The notes: generated by a model not told the origin, from the sequence alone. A DNA stretch of 64,000 bases from Nocardioides nitrophenolicus (GCF_016907515.1 NZ_JAFBBY010000001.1:4154001-4218000); one strand, 5' to 3'; numbered from the stretch's first letter, positions 20,864 to 30,542 are shown. Program-made: numbers and translations.

Positions 20864-21836
20864 CCGGCGCCACGCGGCGCGCGTCGCGCTGGGCCTGCTC
20901 GCCCCGGGGCTCGTCCTGCTGGCGGTGGGCCGTCCCGAGCTGGTGATGTACGCCGCGTTCGGCTCCTTCGCCGGCATGTACGGCCGGCTGGAGCCGCCCG
21001 CCGAGCGGCTGCGGCACCAGTTCCACGGCGCCGGGATGCTGGTGACCGGGGTCGGACTCGGCGCGCTGCTGTCGGCCGCCGGCGCCGGCTCCGCGGTCCT
21101 GGTGCTGGCGGTGACCGCCTTCGCGACGCTCGGCTCGCTCGCGACCGACGGGCTCGGCCTGCGCCCGGGTGGTCCGTTCTTCGGCATCTTCGCGCTCGGT
21201 GCGACCGCGTCGGTCGGCCCGGACCTGGTCAGCCCCCTCGGTGCGGTCCTGATCTGCGCCGGTACGGCGAGCTGGTGCCTGGCCCTCGGCGTCGCGGACC
21301 GCACCGAGCGGCCGGCGTCCGCGGCCCGGCCGGCCGGACTGCCCGCCGGGGCGGTGCGGCAGGCCGGCCGCTATCTCCTGGCGACCTCGGCGGCCGGCGT
21401 CGTCGGCGTCGGGCTCGGCATCGACCACGCGAACTGGGCGATGACCGCGGCCGCCGTACCGCTGGCGATCGTGACCGCGGGGGAGGACCCCGACGTCGGC
21501 GCGGTGCTCGACCGGGCGGCGCACCGGGTCGCCGGCACGCTCGCCGGGCTCGCCGTCACCGCGGTGCTGCTGCTGCCCGAGCCGCGGCCGGAGCTGCTCG
21601 CGGTCGTCGTGATCGTGCTGCTGTTCCCGACCGAGCTGTTCCTGGGGCGCCACTACGGGCTGGCGCTGGGCTTCTTCACCCCGTTGATCATGGTCATGAC
21701 CGAGCTGGCCGCGCCGTCGGACCCCGTCGCGCTGCTGCTCGCGCGTGGCGTGGACACCCTGATCGGCGTCGCCGCGGGTGTCGCGGCGGCGGCCCTGGTC
21801 CGCGGGCGCAGGGAGCTACCGGCGCTCAGCCACTGA
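20853..21836 (+). CDS. FUSC-like multi-pass membrane protein
   Basis: The 327-aa protein has two sets of tightly packed hydrophobic helices with the pattern MYAAFGSFAGMYGRLEPP near the N-terminus and HANWAMTAAAVPL at the start of the second half. Both resemble the fusaric-acid-resistance-like (FUSC_2) family of putative aromatic-acid exporters. The best start is a TTG at 20853, which overlaps the end of the YdeP-like gene by 11 bp, since upstream in frame the sequence does not look coded. The gene converges on the LysR gene, and the two stop regions overlap by 11 bp. Its substrate is unknown. Confidence 0.75.
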   Translation: MPADRRHAARVALGLLAPGLVLLAVGRPELVMYAAFGSFAGMYGRLEPPAERLRHQFHGAGMLVTGVGLGALLSAAGAGSAVLVLAVTAFATLGSLATDGLGLRPGGPFFGIFALGATASVGPDLVSPLGAVLICAGTASWCLALGVADRTERPASAARPAGLPAGAVRQAGRYLLATSAAGVVGVGLGIDHANWAMTAAAVPLAIVTAGEDPDVGAVLDRAAHRVAGTLAGLAVTAVLLLPEPRPELLAVVVIVLLFPTELFLGRHYGLALGFFTPLIMVMTELAAPSDPVALLLARGVDTLIGVAAGVAAAALVRGRRELPALSH

Positions 21837-22716
21837 GGTCGACCTCGCGCGCGGCCTCGACGAAGGCACGCGCCAGCAGGGACTCCGGTCCGTGCCCGGC
21901 GAGGACCAGCCCCACCTGGTGCGTCCGCCGCGGCCTGGGCAGCGGGATCGCCCGCAGTCCCTCGGGTACGCCGAAGGTCGGCAGCCACGCATGCGGCACC
22001 ACGCTGGACAGGCCCATCGCCGCGACGTGCGCGTAGACCGCGGACACCGTGTCGGTCTCCACGACGACGTCGGCGTCGATGCCGGTGTCGGCGAGATGGC
22101 CGTCGACGATCCGCCGGTTCTGCATGTCGCCGGTGAGCAGGCACAGCGGCGACCGGGCGGCGTCGGCCCAGCTCACCGCGTCCGCCGCGCCGTGCGGCCC
22201 GTCGGCGGGCGTGAGGAGCAGGTAGCGCTCGCGGTACAGCGGGACGACCCGGACCCGCCCGAGCGGCTCGCCGTCGACGTACGTCATGCCGACGTCGACG
22301 TCGAAGTCGTTGAGGCGGTGCACGATCTCGCGCGACGACATCGACAGCAGGGAGAAGGTGGTGAGCGGATGCTGCTGGCGCATCGGCGTGGTCAGCAACG
22401 AGGCGACGGTCAGCGCGGTCGGGATCGCGCCCAGGCGCAGGGTGCCGGTCAGGCCGCCGCGCATCGAGGCGATGGTCTGGGCCAGTGACTCCCGCTCGGC
22501 CAGCATCCGCTGCGCCCACCGCAGCACCTCGTCCCCCTCGGGGGTGAACCCCTCGAACCGCTGGCCACGCTTCACGATCTGGACGCCGAGCTCCTGCTCC
22601 AGCTTGCGGATGCCGGCCGAGAGCGCCGGCTGGGTGACATGGCAGGCCTCGGCGGCGCGGCCGAAGTGTCCCTCACGGGCCAGCGCCGCGAGATACTCCA
22701 ACCGGCGCAGCAGCAT
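21826..22716 (-). CDS. LysR-family transcriptional regulator
   Basis: The 296-aa protein has an N-terminal winged helix-turn-helix (LEYLAALAREGHFGRAAEACHVTQPALSAGIRKLEQELG, given here as residues 6-44) and a C-terminal periplasmic-binding-like effector domain. The effector ligand is unknown. It points toward the YdeP-like and FUSC genes from the far side, tail to tail with the FUSC gene, so it may control them, although LysR regulators more often sit divergent from their targets. The ATG at 22716 is 6 nt after TAGGGT and looks leaderless. Confidence 0.92.
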   Translation of the reverse strand: MLLRRLEYLAALAREGHFGRAAEACHVTQPALSAGIRKLEQELGVQIVKRGQRFEGFTPEGDEVLRWAQRMLAERESLAQTIASMRGGLTGTLRLGAIPTALTVASLLTTPMRQQHPLTTFSLLSMSSREIVHRLNDFDVDVGMTYVDGEPLGRVRVVPLYRERYLLLTPADGPHGAADAVSWADAARSPLCLLTGDMQNRRIVDGHLADTGIDADVVVETDTVSAVYAHVAAMGLSSVVPHAWLPTFGVPEGLRAIPLPRPRRTHQVGLVLAGHGPESLLARAFVEAAREVDLSG

Positions 22717-22722
22717 GGGGAC

Positions 22723-22728
22723 ACCCTA
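22723..22728 (-). promoter_or_regulatory. -10 box TAGGGT for the LysR gene
   Basis: TAGGGT on the minus strand ends 6 nt before the ATG at 22716, giving a leaderless transcript. Confidence 0.5.
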
Positions 22729-22769
22729 GGGTTCCCGAGCTCCGCGGTCGGGCATGGCAGAGTGCGGGC

Positions 22770-23351
22770 ATGGGCGCCAACTCCTCGGAAGGCACCGTCG
22801 GATCGGAGTCCGGTCTGGCGCAGGACGCGTTCTCTCCCAAGTGGGAGGACGACGACCGCCCGCGCATCCCACGGGTGGCCGGTGAACGCGAGGCGCTCGC
22901 GGCGTACCTGGACCACTACCGGGCGACGGTCGAGATGAAGTGTCGCGGCCTGACCGCGGAGCAGGCGCGGGCGAGGTCCATGCCCCCGTCGACGATGTCG
23001 CTGCACGGCCTGGTCCGCCACCTCGCGGGGTGCGAGCGCTGGTGGTTCCAGCAGAACTTCGAGCGGCGGGAGGTGCCCTTCCTGTTCTTCGCGGACGACG
23101 AGCCCGACCTCGACTTCGAGATCCCGGCGGACGCCGACTTCGGTGCCGACCTGGAGACCTGGCGCGCGGAGTGCGCCGTCTCCCGCGAGATCGTCGCCGC
23201 CCACGACCTCGACGACACCGCGCGACCGCTGGACTGGTACGAGGACGTCGACCTGCGTTGGCTGATGCTCCGGATGATCACCGAGTACGCCCAGCACTGC
23301 GGACACGCCGACCTGCTCCGCGAAGGGGTCGACGGGAGGACCGGCGTCTGA
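22770..23351 (+). CDS. DinB/DUF664-family protein, possible thiol-dependent enzyme
   Basis: The 193-aa protein has the four-helix DinB/YfiT-like pattern: [16 protein letters not shown], then [17 protein letters not shown], and a C-terminal [16 protein letters not shown]. The three His-containing helices are those that bind a divalent metal in the fold. Relatives include mycothiol- and bacillithiol-dependent transferases, but many members are uncharacterised. About 35 polar residues precede the domain. CAGAGT ends 6 nt before the ATG and may be a weak leaderless -10. It is divergent from the LysR gene with a 53-bp gap. Confidence 0.85.
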   Translation: MGANSSEGTVGSESGLAQDAFSPKWEDDDRPRIPRVAGEREALAAYLDHYRATVEMKCRGLTAEQARARSMPPSTMSLHGLVRHLAGCERWWFQQNFERREVPFLFFADDEPDLDFEIPADADFGADLETWRAECAVSREIVAAHDLDDTARPLDWYEDVDLRWLMLRMITEYAQHCGHADLLREGVDGRTGV

Positions 23352-23364
23352 GCCGCGCCGCCCC

Positions 23365-23370
23365 TAGGCT
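23365..23370 (+). promoter_or_regulatory. -10 box TAGGCT for the DUF1345 gene
   Basis: TAGGCT ends 7 nt before the GTG at 23378, which fixes that start as leaderless. Confidence 0.55.
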
Positions 23371-23377
23371 GAGCCGG

Positions 23378-24010
23378 GTGAAGCGCCCGCCCCTGATCGC
23401 CACCGCGTGGCCGCGGCTCCTGTCGGGGATCGGTGCGGGGGTGACGGCCGCACTGCTCGGCTCGCTGGTGGAGGTCCAGCTCGGCCTGCTGCTGGCGGTC
23501 GCCGTCGCAGGAGCGGTGTACGTCGTGTTCGGCTGGGTCGTGCTGTGGCCGATGGACGCCGAGGCGACCCGGGTCAACGCCACTCACGAGGACCTCACCC
23601 CAGGAGTCGACGAGGTCGTGGTCGGCGCGGCTGCGCTCGGCGGGCTCGCGGCAGTGGTCGCTCTGCTGCTCGTCGGCGACACCTCGACCGGTCGAACCGA
23701 TGCGGCCGTCGCGCTGGGCGGGGTGTTCGCGGCCTGGGCGACGTTGCACCTGATGTACGCGACCCGGTACGCGCACCTCTACTACTCCGACACCCCGGGC
23801 GGGATCGACTTCAACACCACCGAACCACCGGCGTTCCGGGATTTCCTCTACTTCAGCTACAACCTCGGGATGACCTACCAGGTCTCCGACACCGCCGTGC
23901 AGAGCAGCACGATCCGTGCCGTCGTGCTGCGCCACTGCCTGCTGTCCTACGTCTTCGGTGCGGCGATCATCGCCACCACCATCAACCTGGTGGTCGGGAT
24001 CGTCTCCTGA
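23378..24010 (+). CDS. DUF1345 integral membrane protein
   Basis: The 210-aa protein has about five hydrophobic segments. The middle matches the DUF1345 pattern: [14 protein letters not shown], then [16 protein letters not shown] and a final [19 protein letters not shown] helix. No biochemical role is established for the family. The GTG start is set by a TAGGCT box 7 nt upstream. The stop codon is separated from that of the convergent glycosyltransferase gene by a single base, so there is no room for a terminator between them. Confidence 0.88.
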   Translation: MKRPPLIATAWPRLLSGIGAGVTAALLGSLVEVQLGLLLAVAVAGAVYVVFGWVVLWPMDAEATRVNATHEDLTPGVDEVVVGAAALGGLAAVVALLLVGDTSTGRTDAAVALGGVFAAWATLHLMYATRYAHLYYSDTPGGIDFNTTEPPAFRDFLYFSYNLGMTYQVSDTAVQSSTIRAVVLRHCLLSYVFGAAIIATTINLVVGIVS

Positions 24011-24011
24011 C

Positions 24012-25055
24012 TCAGGCCGCCACCCGCAGCCGGTACGCCGTGGCGACCAGCTCGTCGACCGCGGCGGCCCAGGTGCGCCGCAGGGCACGCTCCCGGCCGG
24101 CCGCGCCGAGCAGGCTCCGGTGCGGGTCCGCGGCCACCGCGGCGACCGCGCGGACCAGGTCGCGGGGGTCGGTGGCGTCGTACAGCACGCCGGTGGTGAG
24201 GTGGTCGACCACGTCGCGGGCGCCGCCGGCGCGCGGGGCCACCACCGGTACGCCGGACGCCCCGGCCTCGCGCAGCGCGTGGCAGTCGGTCTCGTGCTCA
24301 CCGGGGTGGACCAGCAGGTCGAGGGTCGGCAGCGCCACCGTCAGGTCGCCGATGCCGAGCGGGCCGGTGAAGCGGGCGTGGGGGAGACGGCGGGCCAGCC
24401 ACTCGCGGTCCGGTCCGGCGCCGATGACGACGAGGCGGATGCCGGGGACCTCGGCCAGCGCCGCGAGACGTCGGACGCCGGCCGCCTTGTGGAGGCCGCC
24501 GGCGTACCCGACGACGACCTGGCCGCTGCCGGACTTGGCGCGGGACCAGGACTGGTGCAGCCACGGGTCGCGCAGCGTGGGGGTGAAGGCGAGCGGGTCG
24601 ACGCCCGGCTCCCACAGGCCCGCCGCGACCCCGAGCTCGGCGGCCCGGCGCACCATCCACGGCGAGGTGACCAGGACCCGGTCGGCGCGCTCGGCGACCT
24701 TGGCCCGCCAGTAGTCGGCGGCCAGGTCGAGCACGGGCGACTGCTCGACGGCGAGTGTCGGGACGCCGGCGCGAGCGGCGTGCTTGAGCGCCTTGCGGCC
24801 CACGGCTCGGGGGGAGTGGACCTGCACCAGGTCGGGCGCGAACCGCTCGATCGCGTCGCGCACCTGCGCGCCGGTCGGCTCCAGCGGCCGGACCCGCACG
24901 ATCTCGCACCCTCGGTAGCTCGCCAGCCCCGGGCCCGGCGCGATGATCCGGACGACGTGGCCGCCGTCGACCAGCCGGTCGACGGTCGCCTTCAGGGTCG
25001 TGGTGGTGCAGTCGAGTGCCGGGTAGAAGGACTCGGTGGCCAGGACGATCCGCAT
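24012..25055 (-). CDS. GT4-family glycosyltransferase, possible mannosyltransferase
   Basis: The 347-aa GT-B protein begins with the Rossmann strand MRIVLATESFYP. It has VVVGYAGGLHKAAGV at the start of the C-terminal domain, VIGAGPDREWL for nucleotide-sugar binding, and the E-x7-E-like motif [17 protein letters not shown]. This layout is that of actinobacterial phospholipid and glycan alpha-mannosyltransferases. Its acceptor cannot be inferred. The ATG at 25055 starts exactly at the first strand; an upstream ATG at 25079 would add eight residues. It does not overlap any neighbour functionally linked to it. Confidence 0.85.
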   Translation of the reverse strand: MRIVLATESFYPALDCTTTTLKATVDRLVDGGHVVRIIAPGPGLASYRGCEIVRVRPLEPTGAQVRDAIERFAPDLVQVHSPRAVGRKALKHAARAGVPTLAVEQSPVLDLAADYWRAKVAERADRVLVTSPWMVRRAAELGVAAGLWEPGVDPLAFTPTLRDPWLHQSWSRAKSGSGQVVVGYAGGLHKAAGVRRLAALAEVPGIRLVVIGAGPDREWLARRLPHARFTGPLGIGDLTVALPTLDLLVHPGEHETDCHALREAGASGVPVVAPRAGGARDVVDHLTTGVLYDATDPRDLVRAVAAVAADPHRSLLGAAGRERALRRTWAAAVDELVATAYRLRVAA

Positions 25056-25151
25056 GGCCCCACGATGCGCGTCCGACATGGCGCGATGCGCCGCGTTGGG
25101 TGTCCGGCTCGTGGCGGGTGCGCGAACGCGGCGGTTGCCGCGCGGACGCGC

Positions 25152-26663
25152 TCAGACCACGCCCTTGTCCTCCTTGGTCTGGTCCTCCACCTCCTGGGCG
25201 AGGCCGTCGAGCTCCTTGCGGATCTCGGCGTCGGTCGCGTGGAAGTCGTGGAGGACGAGGATGCACTTCTCGCCGACGGCGTGCATCTCGTCGCCGTTGT
25301 TCTTCAGCAGCGCCACCAGGATGTCGACCATGCCGTCGAAGGAGGCGTAGTGGCCGAAGGCGCCGCCCGTGGCGCCGCCGAAGCCGCGGGACCACGCCGA
25401 CTGCTCGGGAGCGCCCTCCAGCTTCTTCGCGACGTCGTGGCAGTGGTCGCCGATCAGCTCGTAGCGTCCGGACACGCGCTTCAGGGCCGCGTCGGTGATG
25501 GCGACGTTGACCCGCTGACCGTTCACGTTGGTGTAGATGCCGTGCTCGCCGGCGTTGAGGAACTCGGTGGGGTTGACCAGGTCGAACGAGGTCGTGATCA
25601 CCCGGTTGGCGCCGTCGGGCTTGGTGGCGGCCAGGACCGCGTTGTCGGCACAGGTCGCGAAGGCGGCCTCGGTCTCGCCGACGTCCTCGACGAGTCCGCC
25701 GACCGCCTTCCAGAACGAGGTGCCGAGCGCCTGGTACGACGACCCGTCCAGGGTGTACTGGTACGGCGCGGGCGCGGCCGGCAGGAAGCCCTTGACGATG
25801 CCGTAGAGGGTCGAGGCCTTCCCGATGACATTGGCGACGCCCTTCGGGAGGGACAGCAGGCCGCTGGCATCGGCGACCGACTTCACCACGTCGAAGATCT
25901 CGCCGGCACTGACCTCGTTCCCCTCGGAGAAGGCGTGGAAGTCCGCCGTCGCGGTGTCGATCAGCTTGGCGAAGTCGCGGTGGTAGCGCGCCCAGACCTG
26001 CGCCTCGCCGGCGACGAGGACGCCGCCGACGACGGCCAGGGCGTGCAGGCCGGTCATCACGTCGGAGATGCGGTTGGCGCCGTAGAGCTCGCGGAGCCGG
26101 ATGACCGCCATGCCGTCCAGGTCGCCCAGCTCGGCCTCGATCTCGGAGATGTACTCGGGCACGAGGACGTTGCCGACCTCGACCGAGGTCTCGGCCTCGT
26201 CGCCGGTGGTGCGCACCTCGCCGGAGACCGAGAGCTCCTGGATCGCGTACTGGAGCACGGTGATCTGGTCGTCGAAGTCGTCGGCCTGGGGCGCCTGCCC
26301 GCCCTCACCCTTGCTCAGCATCGGGGTGAGGTAGGTGTCCACGTCGCTCTTGATCTGCGTGTAGACGCCGGCGGCGTCGAAGTAGTCGTAGCCGAGGTCG
26401 GGGTCGTCGCCGATCAGCCCGCCGTCCTTGGTCCAGTGTCCGCCGGGGTAGCTGACGTAGAGCCGGTCGGACTGGTGGTTGATCGTCACCCGCGGGGTGA
26501 TGATCTCGAACCGGCCCTCCTTGCACGAGCCGTCCACGACGTTGGGCACGCTCCGGCGCATGTAGGCGTCGATCATCGCCTCGGCGAGCTTGTCGAGTCC
26601 GTCGGAGGTCGTGTAGGTGACCGAGCTCTCGTAGTTGCTGAAGTTGACGTCGTCGTCGGCCAT
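25152..26663 (-). CDS. Unidentified 503-aa largely helical protein
   Basis: I do not recognise a family. The N-terminal 90 residues are polar with Tyr-rich patches (NFSNYESSVTYTTSDGLDKL, SYPGGHWTKDGG). The middle is a long helical region, and residues 245-300 carry alanine-rich amphipathic helices. The C-terminal 100 residues are again helical and charged (KELDGLAQEVEDQTKEDK). There is no signal peptide or clear membrane segment. Large helical proteins of this type in Actinobacteria are sometimes ESX/type VII-associated, but no WXG motif is evident. GGGAG precedes the ATG. The gene lies 28 bp after a secreted or membrane-anchored protein gene and is probably in one operon with it. Confidence 0.75.
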   Translation of the reverse strand: MADDDVNFSNYESSVTYTTSDGLDKLAEAMIDAYMRRSVPNVVDGSCKEGRFEIITPRVTINHQSDRLYVSYPGGHWTKDGGLIGDDPDLGYDYFDAAGVYTQIKSDVDTYLTPMLSKGEGGQAPQADDFDDQITVLQYAIQELSVSGEVRTTGDEAETSVEVGNVLVPEYISEIEAELGDLDGMAVIRLRELYGANRISDVMTGLHALAVVGGVLVAGEAQVWARYHRDFAKLIDTATADFHAFSEGNEVSAGEIFDVVKSVADASGLLSLPKGVANVIGKASTLYGIVKGFLPAAPAPYQYTLDGSSYQALGTSFWKAVGGLVEDVGETEAAFATCADNAVLAATKPDGANRVITTSFDLVNPTEFLNAGEHGIYTNVNGQRVNVAITDAALKRVSGRYELIGDHCHDVAKKLEGAPEQSAWSRGFGGATGGAFGHYASFDGMVDILVALLKNNGDEMHAVGEKCILVLHDFHATDAEIRKELDGLAQEVEDQTKEDKGVV

Positions 26664-26691
26664 GGTCACTCCCGGAAGTGGTCGGTTCGGC

Positions 26692-27768
26692 TCAGTGGCG
26701 GAGGGTGAAGGTCTGGTCGACCCCGAACGGGACCGTCGCGGGGCCATCGGTGGCGTCCTGGGGGCGGACGGCGCTCATCGGCGCGGACACGGTGAGGCCG
26801 GTGGCGGCGTCGGTGGCGGGGTCGGCGGGGGCGTCGGCGGGGGAGTCGAACACCCAGGTTCGGACCCAGGTGCTCCGGTCGTCCTGGTCGCCCCGGGGGG
26901 CGCGAGCCACCTCGGCCCCGCTGAGCGCGGCGGTGACGGGCTCGCGCCGGACCTGGTAGCTGGTTCCGGTCGGGATCCAGCTGATCGTGGGCGGCGCCGT
27001 GACCCGCACCGTGAGCGTGGTCCAGACATGTCCCTCCCGGGCCCACCCGAGATCGGGGAGGTACGGCGTGCGGGTCAACGGGTCGATCCGACAGGAGATC
27101 GAGCCGGCGCCCGCGTCGACGTTGGCGATCTCGGCGGGCTCGCCGGCGCCCCGCGCGTCGCAGTCCGGGTCGGTGCCGTAGGTCCGTGGGCCGTCGGGAT
27201 ACAGCGCCGCGGCCCGGCCGGTCGCGACCTTTCCGGACCTCATGGTGACGACCTGCTTCTCGCCCTCGTAGGTCACCTCGACCCGCAGGTCGTCGCCGTC
27301 TCCGGCGACCACCGCGATCAGGTCCTGCCCGGGCAGGTCGCCGGAGTCGGCGGCCTGGTGCAGGTCGACGTCGGGCTCGCCCAACGCGACGCGCTCACCG
27401 CCGGCGGTGACGGCGAGGGTGAAGGTCGCGGGGTACCCGAGGAGGTCGTCGTAGGACAGCGTGGGCCGGAAGGTCCACGCGACCGGGACGATCGACGCGT
27501 CGCCGGCGGCCTCGAGGGACTCGGCGCCGGACCTGCCGACCCGGCGTGCGGCGATCTCGGCGAGGGGCTCACCGGAGGAGAGGCGCAGGGTGCCGATCGG
27601 CAGCTGGACGTCGGCCTCGTGGGTCGGCGGCCTGCCGGAGGAGCCCTGCGCGACAAAGCCGGGCTCGAGGTCACCCCCGTCCCGGAGGCCCACGAAGGCA
27701 ACGCCCGCAGCGACCGCGAGCAGCACGACGAGCGCCGCGGTCCAGGCAGTTCTCTTGTTCCGGAGCAT
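26692..27768 (-). CDS. Membrane-anchored or secreted protein, paralogue of the lipoprotein at 33705
   Basis: The 358-aa product has a basic N-terminus and one hydrophobic segment (WTAALVVLLAVAAGVAFVGL), so it is exported and probably anchored. The extracytoplasmic part has two recognisable blocks, VPVAWTFRPTLSYDDLLGYP and SCRIDPLTRTPYLPDLGWA. Similar blocks in the same order occur in the lipoprotein at 33705-34655 (LPVAVAYDDLLGVPYD; CRYDLWEYPYVEGLGWA), so the two are paralogues of a family I cannot name. GGAAGTCGG precedes the ATG. It appears cotranscribed with the 503-aa gene downstream. Confidence 0.75.
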   Translation of the reverse strand: MLRNKRTAWTAALVVLLAVAAGVAFVGLRDGGDLEPGFVAQGSSGRPPTHEADVQLPIGTLRLSSGEPLAEIAARRVGRSGAESLEAAGDASIVPVAWTFRPTLSYDDLLGYPATFTLAVTAGGERVALGEPDVDLHQAADSGDLPGQDLIAVVAGDGDDLRVEVTYEGEKQVVTMRSGKVATGRAAALYPDGPRTYGTDPDCDARGAGEPAEIANVDAGAGSISCRIDPLTRTPYLPDLGWAREGHVWTTLTVRVTAPPTISWIPTGTSYQVRREPVTAALSGAEVARAPRGDQDDRSTWVRTWVFDSPADAPADPATDAATGLTVSAPMSAVRPQDATDGPATVPFGVDQTFTLRH

Positions 27769-27859
27769 CGACCGACTTCCCTGATTCGCGGCCGGCGCCG
27801 CATCCCCGTCCCGGTTCTTGCCGTCGGCGGGCGGACCCAAACCTGGTCGCCCGGGATCC

Positions 27860-28267
27860 TCACTCAGCGACGGTCCGTGGTGGCAGCCGGCCCTCGGCGA
27901 TCTCCCCGGCCACCGCGCGGATCCGCTCGCCGCTCGTGCGCCAGTCGCCGGCCCGCGCGTCCCACCAGATCGTGAACCCGCGCCGGGCCTCGATGGTCCA
28001 GTGCGCGCCGAACGCCACCCGGGCCAGGGCGGCGAAGGGGAGCAGTAGCAGGAGCAGCAGGAACTCGAACGCCACGAACAGCGCCAGGATGACGAACGGC
28101 AGGGCGAGGATCAGCAGCACGATCGCGATGATCGCGCTGATCGGGTCGTCGCCCAGGCCGTTGAGCCCGTCGAGCGGTCCGGTCCCGGCCGAGCGCAGGC
28201 GTCGGCGCCACGGGACCCAGCGCCGGGTCACCCGCCAGGTCTGGCCCTCGGGATCACGCACCTTCAC
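27860..28267 (-). CDS. Small membrane protein, tandem paralogue 2
   Basis: The 135-aa protein starts with VKVRDPEGQTWRVTRRWVPW. It has one long hydrophobic region (two helices, about residues 42-82) and a C-terminal block with WTIEARRGFTIWWDARAGDW and RIRAVAGEI. It is clearly homologous end to end to the gene immediately upstream, whose last 14 bp it overlaps. I know no function for this family. The GTG start at 28267 lines up with the start of the paralogue. Confidence 0.8.
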   Translation of the reverse strand: MKVRDPEGQTWRVTRRWVPWRRRLRSAGTGPLDGLNGLGDDPISAIIAIVLLILALPFVILALFVAFEFLLLLLLLPFAALARVAFGAHWTIEARRGFTIWWDARAGDWRTSGERIRAVAGEIAEGRLPPRTVAE

Positions 28268-28706
28268 CCGGTGGATCGTAGGGGGTAGGGCGCGTCGGCT
28301 CCGGCTCCTGCTCGCCGAGGGTCCGCATCGGCGGGTCGCCGCGCTCGATCGACTCGGCGACGGCGCGGATCCGCCGGCCGCTCTCCTTCCAGTCGCCGGC
28401 CTCGGTCTCCCAGTAGGGACGGAACCCGAGGCGGGCCTCGATCCACCAGTGCCTGCCGAACAGCACCCGGCCGAGCGTGACGGCCGGCAGCAGGACGACC
28501 AGGAGCACCAGCTCGCCGCCGGTCAGGAACACGAAGCTGGCGATCGGCAGCACGACCAGGCCGAACACGAGGGCGACCAGGAAGCCGACGAGACCGTCGA
28601 CCACGTCGAGGTTGAGGCTCGGGCCCAGGTAGCGCCGGCGTGGGCGCCACGGCAGCCAGCGGCGGGTCACCCGCCAGGTACGGCCCTGGGGATCCAGCAC
28701 CTTCAT
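28254..28706 (-). CDS. Small membrane protein, tandem paralogue 1
   Basis: The 150-aa protein has the same architecture as its neighbour: MKVLDPQGRTWRVTRRWLPW, two hydrophobic helices, then WWIEARLGFRPYWETEAGDW and RIRAVAESIERGDPP. It adds a Pro/Glu-rich tail of about 20 residues. Overlapping tandem copies point to a recent local duplication and probably to two subunits of one membrane complex. The ATG at 28706 is 6 nt downstream of TAGGTT and looks leaderless. Confidence 0.82.
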   Translation of the reverse strand: MKVLDPQGRTWRVTRRWLPWRPRRRYLGPSLNLDVVDGLVGFLVALVFGLVVLPIASFVFLTGGELVLLVVLLPAVTLGRVLFGRHWWIEARLGFRPYWETEAGDWKESGRRIRAVAESIERGDPPMRTLGEQEPEPTRPTPYDPPGEGA

Positions 28707-28712
28707 GCGGGG

Positions 28713-28718
28713 AACCTA
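28713..28718 (-). promoter_or_regulatory. -10 box TAGGTT for the tandem membrane-protein pair
   Basis: TAGGTT on the minus strand ends 6 nt before the ATG at 28706. Confidence 0.5.
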
Positions 28719-28798
28719 CCGGTCGCTTGGTGAGCAGCCGGTTACCCCGAGGTAGGCGGAGATATCTCACACCCCGATGACAGCGGCGCGGTCACGGA

Positions 28799-28804
28799 TA
28801 GGCT
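28799..28804 (+). promoter_or_regulatory. -10 box TAGGCT for mutA
   Basis: TAGGCT ends 8 nt before the GTG at 28813 and supports that start over an ATG at 28777, which lies upstream of the box. Confidence 0.5.
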
Positions 28805-28812
28805 TGCCGCTT

Positions 28813-30542
28813 GTGACTGACTCGCCCCTGACGCTGGCGCAGCCCGAGGACGCGCACACGCGCGCCGAGTGGGAGGCCGCCACCGCCGCCGTGCTCCGCA
28901 AGAGCCGCAAGCTCGGCGACAGCGACCCCGACAGCACGGTGTGGGACAAGCTGACCCGCACCACCCTCGACGGCATCGGCATCACGCCGCTCGGCCTGCC
29001 CGGTGGTCCGGCGACCGCCGTCCGTCCCACCCGCAGTGGTGCGTGGGACATCCGCAGCCTGGTGGCCGGCCCCGACGCCAAGCTCGTCAACGAGGCGGCG
29101 CTCGTCGACCTCGACGGCGGCGTGACCAGCCTGTGGCTGGCGGCCGACGCCGACACCGACGTGGCCGCGACGCTGCAGGACGTGCTGCTCGACCTGGCGC
29201 CCGTCGTGCTCGACGCGCCGTCGGCGACCACGCGGGTGGCGGAGGCGTTCCTGGCGCTGCCCGGGGCCAAGCACCCCGACAGCAACCTCGGCATCGACCC
29301 GCTCGGCGTCATGCTGCGCGACATCCCGCTGGCGGTCGACGAGGCGGTCGCCGAGCTGCAGACCCTGGCCCGCAAGGCCCACCAGAACGACGTCCGGGCG
29401 ATCGTGGTCGACGCCACCGCGGCCCACGACCTCGGTGCGAGCGACGCCCAGGAGCTCGGCTGGTCGATCGCCGTCGGCGTGGCCTACCTGCGCTGGCTGA
29501 CCGACCACGGCCTCTCGGTCGAGGACGCCGCGCGCCAGGTGGAGTTCCGCTACGCCGCCACCGACGAGCAGTTCCCGACCATCGCCAAGCTGCGCGCGGC
29601 GCGGGTGCTCTGGGCGCGGGTGCTCGAGCTCAGCGGCGTCGAGAGCCCGGTGGCCCAGCGTCAGCACGCCGTGACCAGCCGGCCGATGCTCAGCAAGTAC
29701 GACCCCTACGTCAACATGCTCCGCGGCACCGTGGCGGCCTTCGCCGCCGGTGTCGGCGGCGCCGACGCGGTCACCGTGCTGCCCTTCGACAGCGCCAACG
29801 GCCGTCCCGACGGCTTCGGCCGCCGGATCGCGCGCAACGTCAACCATCTCCTCATCGACGAGTCCCATGTCGCCGCGGTCGCCGACCCCGCCGGCGGCGC
29901 GTACGCCGTCGAGCAGCTCACCGCGGACCTCGCGGCCGCCGGCTGGGCGGAGTTCCAGCAGCTCGAGTCGGAGTGGGAGGGCGGCCACGACTTCGACCCC
30001 TTCCGCGCCCGGATCGCGGCCGTCGTCGAGCAGCGCGAGACCGAGATCGCCCGCCGCAAGCGTCCGCTGACCGGCCTCAGCGAGTTCCCCAACCTCGGCG
30101 AGACCCTGCCCGAGCGCGACGCCGACCCGCTGAACGACCGGGTCCGCCGCTACGGCGCGTCCTTCGAAGCGCTGCGCGACGAGCCGGCCGCCCGGCCGGT
30201 CTTCCTTGCCACGCTCGGCACCATCGCCCAGCACACCGCCCGGGCCACCTTCGTGAGCAACCTGCTCGCCGCCGGCGGCATCGCCGTCGAGGTCGCCGGG
30301 GCGACCGCGGGCGTCGAGGAGCTCGTCGCCGCCTACCGGTCGTCGGGAGCCCAGCCGGTCGTGTGCCTCGCCGGCACCGACGCGGCGTACGACGAGTGGG
30401 GCGGCGCCGCCGCGGCCGCCCTGCGCGAGGCCGGCGCGAGCCACGTGATCATCGCCGGCAAGGCCACCGACTACGTCGACGACAGCGCGGCGATGGGCGT
30501 CGACGCACTCGCCTTCCTGAACCACACGAGGGAGAAGCTGGC

